Notes: generated by a model from the letters alone, not told the origin. DNA of 64,000 nucleotides from Candidatus Kurthia intestinigallinarum (GCF_003991225.1 NZ_JTFC01000041.1:62001-126000), one strand, 5' to 3'. Positions 53,455-63,325 are shown, counted from the stretch's first letter. Program-made: numbers and translations.

Positions 53455-56400
53455 ATGATGAAAAAAACACTTGCAACGGCGGCAACAGTTGCCCTAACAG
53501 CATCAACAAGTTTACCAACAACATTATCAGCACAGGCAGAAACAACAGTAGAAACGACACAATTACTTGTTCAACATAAAGAAAATGCAGAAATTTCAAC
53601 AAAACAAGCGAAAGCATTGAACGCAGAAATTGTTTCTGAACATGATCAAACAACGGTTATCGACGTTGCCGTATCAGATGTAGATGAAGTAGTTGAAACA
53701 TTAGAAGCAGATAAAGATATTGAGTTTGTAGAAGAAAACAAAATTTATACAATTGCTGATGATACAGCAATGAATGATGAATTTTATACAAATCAATGGA
53801 ATTTAAAAGCGATTGATACAGAAAATGCTTGGAAACAAGCTGAAGACGCTTCAAAAGAAGGTGTAACAGTCGCAGTTTTAGATACTGGTGTGAAAGCAAC
53901 ACATACAGATTTAGCAGGTCGTGTACTTGAAGGTGCAACATTTGTTGACAGTGCAGCAGACAATAAAACAGGTAACGATGACCAAGGTCACGGAACATTT
54001 GTATCAGGTATTATTGCTGCCAATGCGAATAATGAAAAAGGGATTGCGGGTGTCGCTGGGAAAGAGGATGTCACAATTTTACCTGTAAAAGTGATGGCAA
54101 AAAATGGTGAAGGAACAGCAAATGATATCGCTGAGGGGATTCGTTATGCGATTGACCAAAAAGTAGACGTTATTAATATGAGTCTTTCAGGTGAATACAG
54201 TGAAGCAATCGATACAGCCGTACAGGAAGCTGCACAAGCAGGCATCGTTGTTGTAGCTGCTTCAGGTAATGGCGGTGGGAATGCAGATACAAATTACCCT
54301 GCAGCACTTGATAATGTACTTTCGGTTGGTTCTGTATCCAAATCAGACCAAGTTTATGCTGGCTCGAACACAGGTGAAACAGTCGATTTAGTTGCACCAG
54401 GTGTTGGGGTAGTGAGTACATCACTTGCTGGTGACCTAGGGGACGAAACGGGTTATTATACGACAGGCACTGGGACATCTTATGCGGCACCACACGTCGC
54501 AGCAGTTGCCGCTTTATACAAAGCACAGCATAAAGATGCCTCTGCAAATGAAGTGTCAGAAGTATTAACAAAAACAGCGACAGACCTAAATACAGAAGGC
54601 CATGATAGAGAAACAGGTTACGGTAAAGTAAATGCCGCAAAAGCATTAGAAAATAATGTCTCAATCGATGCCTTCACTGTAAACGCGCCGAAGAAAAACG
54701 CGGATGTTATTGGCGTGACACCTATCAGTGTGTCAACAGCAAATGATGCGGTACAAACAATGAGCGTATTTGTCGGTGATAAAGAAGTAGCAACAGGTAC
54801 AGTAAAAGATCATCAATTCACAAGCTCATTTGATACAACGGCATTTGCAGACGGCGATTACACGGTAACAGTGAAAGCCTATGATAAAGATGGCGTAGAA
54901 TTAGATGCATCAGAGCGTACAATTCATATTAAAAACGCGCCAGTTTCAGGCTATATGTTTAGTGTTCAATCACCAAACGGTAATGTAGCAAAAGGTGCGA
55001 CAGTGAAGCTATACGAAAAAGACGATGAAGGTCATTATTCAGAGCTTTGGACAGGCGGTACGGATAATGCAGGCGCTGTACGTGTACCAAGCTATGTCGG
55101 CACAGATTTAAAAGATGTGCGTGTTGTTGTACAAGGTAAATTTGACGACGCAGAAGGCAAAAACTCATGGTTCATGTATTCTCGTGAATTAAATACAACA
55201 GGTGCAATTACATTAACAAGCGATGATACACAAAAAGTAGCACTTGAAACAACAGGTAAAGACGGCAAAGGCATCGACGGCGCGCAATACTTCATTACAA
55301 TGAAAGATGATGAAGGAAATACAGTCGGTGAAATGACAGACATTAATAAACTAGGTGCTAGCGAAAGCCCAACCGTTTATTTAGATAAAGGCGCGTACAA
55401 CATTTTTGCTTATGCAAAACAAGATGGCGATACGTATTTCTTATCTAAAACAGATGAAAAAATCACAGCACCCGGAAGTCTGACATTTGATACAGCACAA
55501 GCAGGCCAAATCACTGTGAATAACGATAATGGGAAATTAGAAAATGCGGTGTTATATGTTTATAACGATGCAATGAACGAAGCATTTGGTGAAGGAATCG
55601 CAACAGGCCGTAATTTCTATGTAACACCTGGTGACTACCAATACTTAATCGACGCTGAAGTGGCAGATGATACGAATGATGGTAAAGGAAACTGGATTTA
55701 TTCATTCGCTGAAACAACAAAAGCAACCGTTAAAACAGGAGAAACAACAAAACTACAAGCTGGCGGTCAAGTCGATATGACATTAGAAGCAGACCAAGAA
55801 GCAGTCGCACGTTATGCTAAACAACGTAATGTAGCGTATATTGAGCGTGATAATGCCAATGATGCCTATAAAGCGGATCAAGCCTTCTATACAAAACAAA
55901 TGTTTAGCGATGCATACGGGAACCAATTAGTAGGGATGAAACGTGGCTCATTAACAGAGGAAGATGCGCTTTACAAAAAAGATGTGGAAACAGGAAAAAC
56001 CGAAATCAAAGCAGATGACGAAGAATGGAAAATCGAATCAAAAGATTTCGGTAATATTTATGCAAACTATAACATCAAGCGTAATAGTGACGGCAAAGTC
56101 TTATTAGATAGTGATACGAAAAATGCTACAAACCCTGCCAATCGTATGTATTATATGTATTCATTTATCGTTTTAACATCTGTAGAGTATACACAAGGTA
56201 CGTATGATATTACGGTATCAGCGAAACCGAGCCCATTAACACGTCAGGCTGCAGATGCAACAAAAGGTCTTGAAAAAACCTTAACGATGAATTTAGTGGA
56301 TTCTGGCGCAACATTAGCGCTAAAAGATGCAGAGGGTGCCAATGTCGCCACGTATACAACATTATTACGCGCTGAAAAAGATGAAAATGGCAATATTGAA

Positions 56401-58368
56401 TGGAATCAATACTATAACCGTAACTCAGATAGCACGAAAGTATTAAATATTCCAGACAATTTAAAAACAAGTAGCTTAGAAGGCGGAAATATCGCCATCA
56501 TCCGCTATAATGTACCAAATTCAGGCGGGAAATTCGGCTTTATCTATCGTCAATTTGACGAATTGTCAGATTTACAGCAAGATATTACAATTCCAGAAAA
56601 TATGACAGAAGTGACGGTTGATCCAAAAGATGGCGACCAAGCGATGAATAATATTTCGACGAAGCTATTAATGATTAAGAAGAAGGTAACTGTAGACGGT
56701 CAAGAAGCGTATCCAACAGCGAATACACTACAAGTGTACAAACATAGCTCTGTCTTTTTAGAAGCAGAAAAAGATAATGGTTATGTTATCGAAGGGAATT
56801 ATGTGACATTACCAGATGCAGAAGGGAAGCAAGATAACTACTATTTCTTAAATGATAAAGTGACTGTAGATGATACAGAAGGTGCGAATAACACCGTAAC
56901 ATTCAACAAACAAGATTTAGCACAAGTGAAAATTAAAGCAGATACAGAAGGATTTAAAGATTTCCGCGGGGCAATTTTATATCCTTATAATAAATATAGC
57001 GATTCATTCACGGCGACATTACGTACAGGTCATAACTTCTATGTACCAGCCGATTTAAAAATGAATATGCAAGTACGTCTTGGCTTTGGTGATACGGAAA
57101 ACAACAATAAAATTTGGAATTACTACTTCTCAAAAGGAACGCAAAGCTTTACAACAGGCGATGTATCTACTTGGAAAGTTGGCGGTCAGTTAACAACAGA
57201 GGTTGAGTTACCAAAAACAACATATAAAGCAGGCGAAGAAGTAAGTGCTTCAGCGCATATTAATGATGCGTATGGCAACCAATTATCCTCTGTATTAGTT
57301 AATCAAACAAATGACTACACAATTGCAGATGAAGAAGAGCAAGGTTCATATGTTCTTCGTAATGGCCAAGTGTCGTATGAAGTAGCGCATGGTAGTGAAA
57401 CACACGCCGCTGTATCTGGTAGCGTGAAACCAGTTGCTTCTATTATAGATGCAGAGGGGAATGTTGTATCAAAAGCTTCAGATGAAATGTTCTACAACCA
57501 TATTCATGGTCTAAATGCACCAACACAAGCAGGCGATTATACATTACAGCTTGCGATTGCAGGTAGCCCATTAGGTGCTGTGAAATCAGCAACTAAATTC
57601 AAGGTAGCAGCATCCACTGTCATTGTGCCACCAGTAGCACCGACGCCAAATGCACAAGTTTCGGGTAAAACAGGTGTAATCACAGGTAAAACAACACCAG
57701 GTGCAACAGTAGTTGTGAAAGTCGGGAATAAAGTAATTGGTGAAGCGACGGCAAATGAAGCGGGTAACTTTACAATTAAGGTACCGAAACAAGCTGCGGA
57801 TACAAAGCTAACACTTATTGCATCTAAAGACGGTAAAGAAACAGTAACAACAATTACAGTAATAGACAAAACAGCACCAAAAGTAACGTCTGTCAAAGCA
57901 TCAAATAAAACCAATAAGATTGTTGTCAAAACAGAAAAAGGTGCCACAATTAAGCTAACAGTTGGCGGCAAAACATATACGAAAAAAGCCAATAAAGATG
58001 GTGAATACACGTTCACAATTAAAAACTTAAAAGGCAATGCAAAATGGCGTATGACTGTAACGGACACGGCGGGTAATGAAACGAAAAAAACAGGTAAAGT
58101 AGTCGATGCCGTAGCACCAGCAAAACCAAAAGTAACTACAAAGGTAAAATCATCGACAAAAACAATTAAAGGCACAGCAGAAGCAGGTTCACGCGTTTAC
58201 TTATACAAACATAGTAAAGTCATCGCAACTGCGAAGACAGATAAAAAAGGAAACTACGTACTGCGTCTACCAAAACAAAAAGCAGCAACAACACTTTATG
58301 TAAAAGCGAAAGATTCATCAAGCAATTATTCAAAAGGTACAAAAATTATTGTAGCAAAATCAAAATAA
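53455..58368 (+). CDS. Large secreted subtilisin-like protease with Ig-like C-terminal repeats
   Basis: A 1637-residue secreted S8 serine protease. Signal peptide about 1-28 (A-Q-A cleavage), inhibitor-I9 propeptide about 35-100. The catalytic domain (about 110-395) has D143 in V-L-D-T-G, H179 in G-H-G-T, N272 as oxyanion residue and S342 in G-T-S-Y-A-A-P. A long strand-rich region (about 400-1400) follows, with possibly two related halves (V-L-Y-V-Y-N and I-L-Y-P-Y-N segments). Three bacterial Ig-like (Big_6) repeats close it (about 1400-1637). No LPxTG, so release or non-covalent wall binding. Two Fur boxes imply induction by iron shortage. Confidence 0.92.
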   Translation: MMKKTLATAATVALTASTSLPTTLSAQAETTVETTQLLVQHKENAEISTKQAKALNAEIVSEHDQTTVIDVAVSDVDEVVETLEADKDIEFVEENKIYTIADDTAMNDEFYTNQWNLKAIDTENAWKQAEDASKEGVTVAVLDTGVKATHTDLAGRVLEGATFVDSAADNKTGNDDQGHGTFVSGIIAANANNEKGIAGVAGKEDVTILPVKVMAKNGEGTANDIAEGIRYAIDQKVDVINMSLSGEYSEAIDTAVQEAAQAGIVVVAASGNGGGNADTNYPAALDNVLSVGSVSKSDQVYAGSNTGETVDLVAPGVGVVSTSLAGDLGDETGYYTTGTGTSYAAPHVAAVAALYKAQHKDASANEVSEVLTKTATDLNTEGHDRETGYGKVNAAKALENNVSIDAFTVNAPKKNADVIGVTPISVSTANDAVQTMSVFVGDKEVATGTVKDHQFTSSFDTTAFADGDYTVTVKAYDKDGVELDASERTIHIKNAPVSGYMFSVQSPNGNVAKGATVKLYEKDDEGHYSELWTGGTDNAGAVRVPSYVGTDLKDVRVVVQGKFDDAEGKNSWFMYSRELNTTGAITLTSDDTQKVALETTGKDGKGIDGAQYFITMKDDEGNTVGEMTDINKLGASESPTVYLDKGAYNIFAYAKQDGDTYFLSKTDEKITAPGSLTFDTAQAGQITVNNDNGKLENAVLYVYNDAMNEAFGEGIATGRNFYVTPGDYQYLIDAEVADDTNDGKGNWIYSFAETTKATVKTGETTKLQAGGQVDMTLEADQEAVARYAKQRNVAYIERDNANDAYKADQAFYTKQMFSDAYGNQLVGMKRGSLTEEDALYKKDVETGKTEIKADDEEWKIESKDFGNIYANYNIKRNSDGKVLLDSDTKNATNPANRMYYMYSFIVLTSVEYTQGTYDITVSAKPSPLTRQAADATKGLEKTLTMNLVDSGATLALKDAEGANVATYTTLLRAEKDENGNIEWNQYYNRNSDSTKVLNIPDNLKTSSLEGGNIAIIRYNVPNSGGKFGFIYRQFDELSDLQQDITIPENMTEVTVDPKDGDQAMNNISTKLLMIKKKVTVDGQEAYPTANTLQVYKHSSVFLEAEKDNGYVIEGNYVTLPDAEGKQDNYYFLNDKVTVDDTEGANNTVTFNKQDLAQVKIKADTEGFKDFRGAILYPYNKYSDSFTATLRTGHNFYVPADLKMNMQVRLGFGDTENNNKIWNYYFSKGTQSFTTGDVSTWKVGGQLTTEVELPKTTYKAGEEVSASAHINDAYGNQLSSVLVNQTNDYTIADEEEQGSYVLRNGQVSYEVAHGSETHAAVSGSVKPVASIIDAEGNVVSKASDEMFYNHIHGLNAPTQAGDYTLQLAIAGSPLGAVKSATKFKVAASTVIVPPVAPTPNAQVSGKTGVITGKTTPGATVVVKVGNKVIGEATANEAGNFTIKVPKQAADTKLTLIASKDGKETVTTITVIDKTAPKVTSVKASNKTNKIVVKTEKGATIKLTVGGKTYTKKANKDGEYTFTIKNLKGNAKWRMTVTDTAGNETKKTGKVVDAVAPAKPKVTTKVKSSTKTIKGTAEAGSRVYLYKHSKVIATAKTDKKGNYVLRLPKQKAATTLYVKAKDSSSNYSKGTKIIVAKSK

Positions 58369-58373
58369 CTGAT

Positions 58374-58414
58374 AAAAAAGCCGGAGTCACTGGATAAGTG
58401 ATCCCGGCTTTTTT
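58374..58414. terminator. Bidirectional terminator
   Basis: AAAAAAGCCGGAGTCACT paired with AGTGATCCCGGCTTTTTT between the subtilase and the convergent lipase-like gene. Confidence 0.9.
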
Positions 58415-59223
58415 TAGTATTGTTTTTCAATCCAGTCAATCGCTTCCGTAATTACCGCATCTTTGTCTACCTCATTAAAAATTTCATGCATTAAATGGGC
58501 ATAAATTTTAAGTGATTTATTTGTAGAATGAATATCACCAAAAAACATGCGTGAATCTTCTTCACTGACAAGGCCATCATCTGTACCATGTAGTAAAAAC
58601 ACAGGGTCTACAAATTGTGCGTGTGCTTCTTTTAACCAGTCCACCCCTTCGCCAAATACGTGATTAATAAGGTCAACGGAAATTTTTTTCTCAACAAGCG
58701 GGTCCTCCGTATAGGCTTTTGCAACAGCTGGGTCACTGCAGACGCCATCACCTAATTCATTCGCAAAATATGTGCCCATACCATCTAGTGGTAGCTCACC
58801 CACAAGCTTCGTATTATAACGAGTTAGCGCTCCAGAAAGCACAAAGCCATTTACCGTACCAGGATATTTTGTGCCATAGGCGGCTGAGGCAAAGCCACCC
58901 ATACTATGACCAATAAGGAATAGCGGGAGTTGCGGGTTTTCTGATTTTGCTTTGTTGACGATCGTGCGCACATCCTCGATAATATCGTGGAAATCTTTAT
59001 AAAAAACGCGCTGCCCTTCACTACGGCCATGACCTCGGTGGTCGAAGCGATAGACGACAAAATTCTTATCAAGTAATTTTTTGGTTACATAATCATAGCG
59101 ACCCGCATGTTCACAAAGTCCATGAACAATTACAATGGTTGCTTGCGGGGTACTTGCTGGCTCATCCTTTCTAAAATAAAGATTGATGCCATCAAAAGTT
59201 GTAATTGTCGTTTCATGAAACAT
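58414..59223 (-). CDS. Monoacylglycerol-lipase-like alpha/beta hydrolase
   Basis: A 269-residue serine hydrolase of the Hydrolase_4 (monoglyceride lipase/lysophospholipase) family. H-G-L-C-E-H-A-G-R-Y near residue 34 is the family oxyanion motif. The nucleophile is in G-H-S-M-G-G near 107-112, the acid in H-G-T-D-D-G near 212, and the base in H-L-M-H-E near 242. No signal peptide. GGAGTG precedes the ATG. Confidence 0.88.
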   Translation of the reverse strand: MFHETTITTFDGINLYFRKDEPASTPQATIVIVHGLCEHAGRYDYVTKKLLDKNFVVYRFDHRGHGRSEGQRVFYKDFHDIIEDVRTIVNKAKSENPQLPLFLIGHSMGGFASAAYGTKYPGTVNGFVLSGALTRYNTKLVGELPLDGMGTYFANELGDGVCSDPAVAKAYTEDPLVEKKISVDLINHVFGEGVDWLKEAHAQFVDPVFLLHGTDDGLVSEEDSRMFFGDIHSTNKSLKIYAHLMHEIFNEVDKDAVITEAIDWIEKQY

Positions 59224-59329
59224 ATCATCACTCCTATCTAGTTATCAGTACCCGAGCTAGCATAGGCTAAAGCATAAATGGTTTAATTTTTACATGAATT
59301 GGAAAGAGAACAGCAAGGAGCTGATAAAC

Positions 59330-60244
59330 ATGAAGGTAATTGGATTTGAGACGTATGGAGATGCATCGGTACTAGAGGAGCGCGATATCGAGGTACCTGT
59401 GCCAAAAGAAAAGCAAGTATTGGTTGAAACGCTTTATACAGCGGTGAATGTATATGATGTTGAGGTGCGTCGCGGCGATTTTGCGGATACGCCATTACCA
59501 CAATTTTATGTGCTAGGAAATGAGGTTGTAGGGCGAATTGTTGCAGTAGGGCAAGCTGTCACAGCATTTTCAATAGGTGATGTCGTAATTGCGAAAACGG
59601 CACGCAATGGCTACGGTGAATATGTGGCAGCTGGCCAGAGCCATACGTTTTTAAAGCCTGAACATTTAACGACAGCACAGGCTGCGAGCTTTTCGCATAC
59701 GGCTGTCACAGCTTACTGGGCACTGCATGGCTTTGCAAAAGCACAGCAGGGTGAAACGGTCGCTATTTTAGGCGCTTCGGGAAGCGTGGGTAGCTTCGCT
59801 ATTCAATTAGCAAAGGAAATGGGTTTACATGTTATTGCGGTCGCGAGTGCGCGCAATGAGGCGTATGTGCGCGGGCTCGGTGCAGATGATTTTGTCGATT
59901 ATCACCAGGATGAAGCTGCCTTTGACGGGATAGCGGATATTATTATTGATGCGTCCTTACTTGGTAAAGGAGGACAATCGGGTATTCGCTATGCAAAGGA
60001 TGGTGCACGCTTTGTTGGTCTCACAGGCTTACCAGATACAATGCGCTCAGTTCAACTTATAGATGGACAGCGTACAAAAGATATGACCGACAAGGAAGCG
60101 ATGGATGCACTTATCGATCTGCCGCTTCAAGTACGTGAGCCTGTAGTTTTACCATTTACAGCAACCGGTGCGCGTGAAGCACATGACATGTTGGTGGCAG
60201 GTAACCATGACGGCAAGGTGTTACTTCAGGTGCGCGAATCCTAA
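59330..60244 (+). CDS. Quinone oxidoreductase-like, zinc-free medium-chain dehydrogenase
   Basis: A 304-residue NADPH-dependent oxidoreductase of the medium-chain superfamily. The GroES-like part (1 to about 115) lacks the zinc-site cysteines. The nucleotide fold starts with L-G-A-S-G-S-V-G-S near 144. An earlier in-frame ATG has no ribosome binding site; 59330 follows AAGGAG. Likely a quinone or enone reductase; substrate unknown. Confidence 0.85.
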   Translation: MKVIGFETYGDASVLEERDIEVPVPKEKQVLVETLYTAVNVYDVEVRRGDFADTPLPQFYVLGNEVVGRIVAVGQAVTAFSIGDVVIAKTARNGYGEYVAAGQSHTFLKPEHLTTAQAASFSHTAVTAYWALHGFAKAQQGETVAILGASGSVGSFAIQLAKEMGLHVIAVASARNEAYVRGLGADDFVDYHQDEAAFDGIADIIIDASLLGKGGQSGIRYAKDGARFVGLTGLPDTMRSVQLIDGQRTKDMTDKEAMDALIDLPLQVREPVVLPFTATGAREAHDMLVAGNHDGKVLLQVRES

Positions 60245-60356
60245 AAATTGTATGAATTATGACTTAATTTGCAACAAACACACACATCGCCTTGCACAAG
60301 CGACGTGACATCGTTAAACTTACGTCAGAAAAAAATGCAAGAAAGCTGTGTGAGAG

Positions 60357-61676
60357 ATGGAGTTCGTTGTTTTTGGATTATTTGCATGTAGCTTATTGCT
60401 TTGTGTCGCATTCAATCAATCGATTTTGCTGGCACTTGCGTTTGGCTATATGCTCTTTTTTATGTATGGCTTAAAAAAAGGACATGCTGTACATGAGATG
60501 CTGCGCTTTTCATGGCAAGGCATTCGTCAAATTAAAGGCATGTTATTTATTTTTATCCTTATCGGCATGATGACCGGTATTTGGCGTGCAGCCGGTACCA
60601 TTCCAATGATTATTGATGTTGCAACGGGATTCCTTGTGCCGGCTATTTTTATTATTGTCGTCTTTTTACTCAATTGCCTTGTATCCGTTTTAACGGGTAC
60701 TGCCTTCGGTACTGTGGCAACGATTGGTGTTATTTGTATGACAATCGGCAATGTAATGGGGGAAAACCCCTTATTTGTTGCGGGTGCGATTTTATCAGGT
60801 ATTTACTTTGGCGACCGTTGTTCACCGATGTCGACAAGTGCGCTGCTTGTCTGCGAATTGACGCATATGAAATTATTTGAGCATATTCGCCAAATGATTA
60901 AAACAGCAGCCATTCCATTTGCGCTAACGAGTGTGATTTATATCGTATTAGGCTTCATTCATACGCCAGAGGCAAAAACTACGCATGTTACAGCTATTTT
61001 CGATGATAGCTTTGTGTTAAATGGCTATACGTTAATACCAGCTGCCCTTATTTTTGTGTTGCTGCTATTGAAAATAAAAATTAAACAAACAATGCTCATT
61101 AGTATTCTGTCAGGAATTATTATTTGTTTTGTTGTTCAGAAAATGTCGTTCACTGATATTGCAGCAACACTTTGGAGTGGCTATATCGCAGATAATCTAC
61201 AATTAGGTGCGATGCTTGATGGTGGAGGCATTCTATCGATGGTGAATGTTATCGCTATCATTTGCCTATCATCGTCCTACTTTGGAATTTTCAATGGCAC
61301 AAATATGCTAGAGAGCATTCAGCATAGTGTAGAGGCATTGGCACATAAAACGACCAATTTCTTTACGGGAACGATTGTAGCGATTGTAGCGGTCATGATT
61401 TCATGTAATCAGACGCTCGCCGTTATGTTAACCTATCAATTAAATAAAGACATTTATCATGATGATAAAAAAACAGCGAGTATGCTAGCGGATACGGCAA
61501 TTGTCATCCCACCACTTGTACCGTGGTCTATTGCCTGTGCAGTGCCATTAGCGGCTGTTGATGCACCAGTAACAAGTATTTTATTTGCATGTTATTTATA
61601 CTTATTACCGCTTGCTGGAATCATTCGTTCATTTTATATGAAAAAGCATGCAATACCCGCATTGAAGCCACTGTAA
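60357..61676 (+). CDS. Na+/H+ antiporter, NhaC family
   Basis: A 439-residue membrane protein with about 11 hydrophobic segments. NhaC features include G-I-W-R-A-A-G-T-I-P near 75, the L-T-G-T-A-F-G-T segment near 111 and F-G-D-R-C-S-P-M-S-T near 150. Antiport of sodium, or an organic substrate pair such as malate/lactate as in MleN, is the family role. The ribosome binding site is weak (GTGAGAG). A CATCGC/GCGACG hairpin lies 50 bp upstream. Confidence 0.87.
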   Translation: MEFVVFGLFACSLLLCVAFNQSILLALAFGYMLFFMYGLKKGHAVHEMLRFSWQGIRQIKGMLFIFILIGMMTGIWRAAGTIPMIIDVATGFLVPAIFIIVVFLLNCLVSVLTGTAFGTVATIGVICMTIGNVMGENPLFVAGAILSGIYFGDRCSPMSTSALLVCELTHMKLFEHIRQMIKTAAIPFALTSVIYIVLGFIHTPEAKTTHVTAIFDDSFVLNGYTLIPAALIFVLLLLKIKIKQTMLISILSGIIICFVVQKMSFTDIAATLWSGYIADNLQLGAMLDGGGILSMVNVIAIICLSSSYFGIFNGTNMLESIQHSVEALAHKTTNFFTGTIVAIVAVMISCNQTLAVMLTYQLNKDIYHDDKKTASMLADTAIVIPPLVPWSIACAVPLAAVDAPVTSILFACYLYLLPLAGIIRSFYMKKHAIPALKPL

Positions 61677-61730
61677 ATCGTTTGTCATTTTCATTATCTT
61701 TAGTACAATAGAAAACGATGAGGTGACAAC

Positions 61731-61922
61731 ATGAAGAACAAGAAATTTTTAAATTCACTTGGCCTAATTATGCTTATTATTTTTGGTGGTAATTTTGTTG
61801 TGAATTATATCCGCCACGATCAATTTGGTACGGTAGAATTAATCGGTGGTATTATCGGCATCGTTTTATTATTAATTGGAGGCATTGTTATTAAAAATGA
61901 TGCACCGAATAAGGAACGATAG
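61731..61922 (+). CDS. Small two-helix membrane protein
   Basis: A 63-residue protein with helices at about 8-26 and 35-54 and charged ends. GAGGTG precedes the ATG. No family recognised. A repeat element follows directly, as with the small membrane protein at 48626. Confidence 0.65.
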   Translation: MKNKKFLNSLGLIMLIIFGGNFVVNYIRHDQFGTVELIGGIIGIVLLLIGGIVIKNDAPNKER

Positions 61923-61926
61923 CACA

Positions 61927-62067
61927 AAAAAGAGGCTGGGATATACGTATAAAAACGACCGTTCATATGAGCATAAGAAAAACCGGAATCGCGCTGTAGC
62001 GTGGTTCCGGTTTTTCGTTGCGAACACTAAAAAAGGAAGATGACGTGTTTTGTCCCAGCCTCTTTTT
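61927..62067 (+). repeat. Structured intergenic repeat, copy B (141 bp)
   Basis: The better-preserved copy: the outer stem AAAAAGAGGCTGGGA pairs perfectly over 15 bp with TCCCAGCCTCTTTTT. The inner hairpin is AAAAACCGGAA / TTCCGGTTTTT topped by a 7-bp stem. It lies between convergent ends, like copy A. Confidence 0.85.
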
Positions 62068-62072
62068 GTATT

Positions 62073-62762
62073 TTAACGCCAAACATAATATTCCCCGTGC
62101 CCATCAATTTCTCTTAAAATTTTCTCCGAGATGATTTCACCTTGATAGATAGAATCTACATGCAAATGTGTATCAAATAGATTATTGTAGACGTGATATA
62201 GAGGCTGTTCCATACTATTAGTCTGCAATAAGTGAAGCAGTTCTTCTTTTAGGGCGGGCGGAAATTGATTCGCTACATGCGTATGGAAAATGATAATTTG
62301 AGTGTTTTCCTGCAGTGCCTTTTTTAGAAGGAGAGGCAATAGTGGTCTGAAGTCTCCTTCTATTAATTGACTCTTAACATGCCTATTTAATTGAATCGCT
62401 GTTTTTAGATTTTCTTTGCGCTGCGTTAATTCAGGCCATATTAGACATTCAAGCCATAAAGCTTGTTCCTCATCCTGTGTATCGACAATGGAAAGAGGAG
62501 GTAGTGTGCTTAATGGATTACCTAAATTTTTTGCATAGATTTTTAGAGGACTATTAAATTGTCCAAACTGAATGGGTGGTTGCTGTTCAATATGATAATG
62601 AAAGTGTTCGAGATTCAATAAGAGTCCGGCACTTGTTCCAATTTCAATGATTGCTAAAGGCTTTAGAGATTTTGCAGCGATTCCACAAAAAGAACCGATC
62701 GTGATTGCATTGTCATCATCGCTAGCATCGACATTTATTTTATCGATATTACATCGTTTCAC
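62073..62762 (-). pseudogene. DUF2332 family protein, 5' part deleted
   Basis: The frame gives 229 residues, of which about 206 (from S-F-C-G-I-A on) match the DUF2332 family. The core I-E-I-G-T-S-A-G-L, the C-L-I-W-P-E segment, F-H-T-H-V-A-N-Q and the terminal D-G-H-G-E-Y-Y-V-W are all present. Family members are about 330-350 residues, so the first 120 or so are missing. The first 23 residues here are out-of-frame LysR sequence. No ribosome binding site precedes the ATG. The function of the family is not settled. Confidence 0.8.
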
Positions 62763-63300
62763 ATTGGAAGCACGAAATTATAAGCTTGAAATTTTGATGC
62801 TTAATCAGCATGATGGAGCTGAGCTGTTACAATCTAAAAAAGCGGATATTGTCATAGATTTAAACCCTACAAAGCAAAAAGAGTATCATGCAGAAAAACT
62901 TATTAGTGCACCATTAAAATTAATTTATTCACCCAAGCTATTAATGGCTGGAGATACAAAAGATGCGCGCTTACATCATTTATTTACAAATAATGAGCTT
63001 GCCATCGGTTATTTAAATGAGCATGTCCCAGTGTTGCAATGGCTAGAAAATGAGTATCCAATCCATTCCTTTACAGGGGGGAAAGATAGTGTTTTTGCTA
63101 TTCAATTAATGCAAGACCAATTAGTCCTTGGCTTATTAACAGAATTTTTAGTAGAAAAAGAATTAATGAAGAATGAATTAAATGCATTAACTATAGGAGA
63201 TATTGCAAATTTTTACGAGGTAAATATATTTGCTTCCTACAACCGTAATCAGCAAAATATTCAATCTTTTTTACATAGTTTGCGAAGTTCTTTAACATAA
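62647..63300 (+). pseudogene. LysR-family regulator, DNA-binding part deleted
   Basis: The frame encodes about 204 residues of a LysR substrate-binding domain beginning at E-P-I-V-I-A-L-S-S-S (near 62692). The effector domain continues normally to the C-terminus (L-L-T-E-F-L-V and F-L-H-S-L-R). The winged helix-turn-helix and linker, about 90 residues, are absent. No ribosome binding site precedes any start. It cannot bind DNA as a regulator in this form. Confidence 0.8.
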
Positions 63301-63325
63301 ATCGATGGTTATTTTATATTTACCG

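Noticed and set aside
57537-58175. Minus-strand 212-codon frame inside the subtilase
   Set aside because: Antisense of the repetitive T/K/V-rich C-terminal repeats; no start signal.
60245-60356. Riboswitch upstream of the NhaC-type antiporter
   Set aside because: Only one short imperfect hairpin is visible and no known aptamer landmarks are present.
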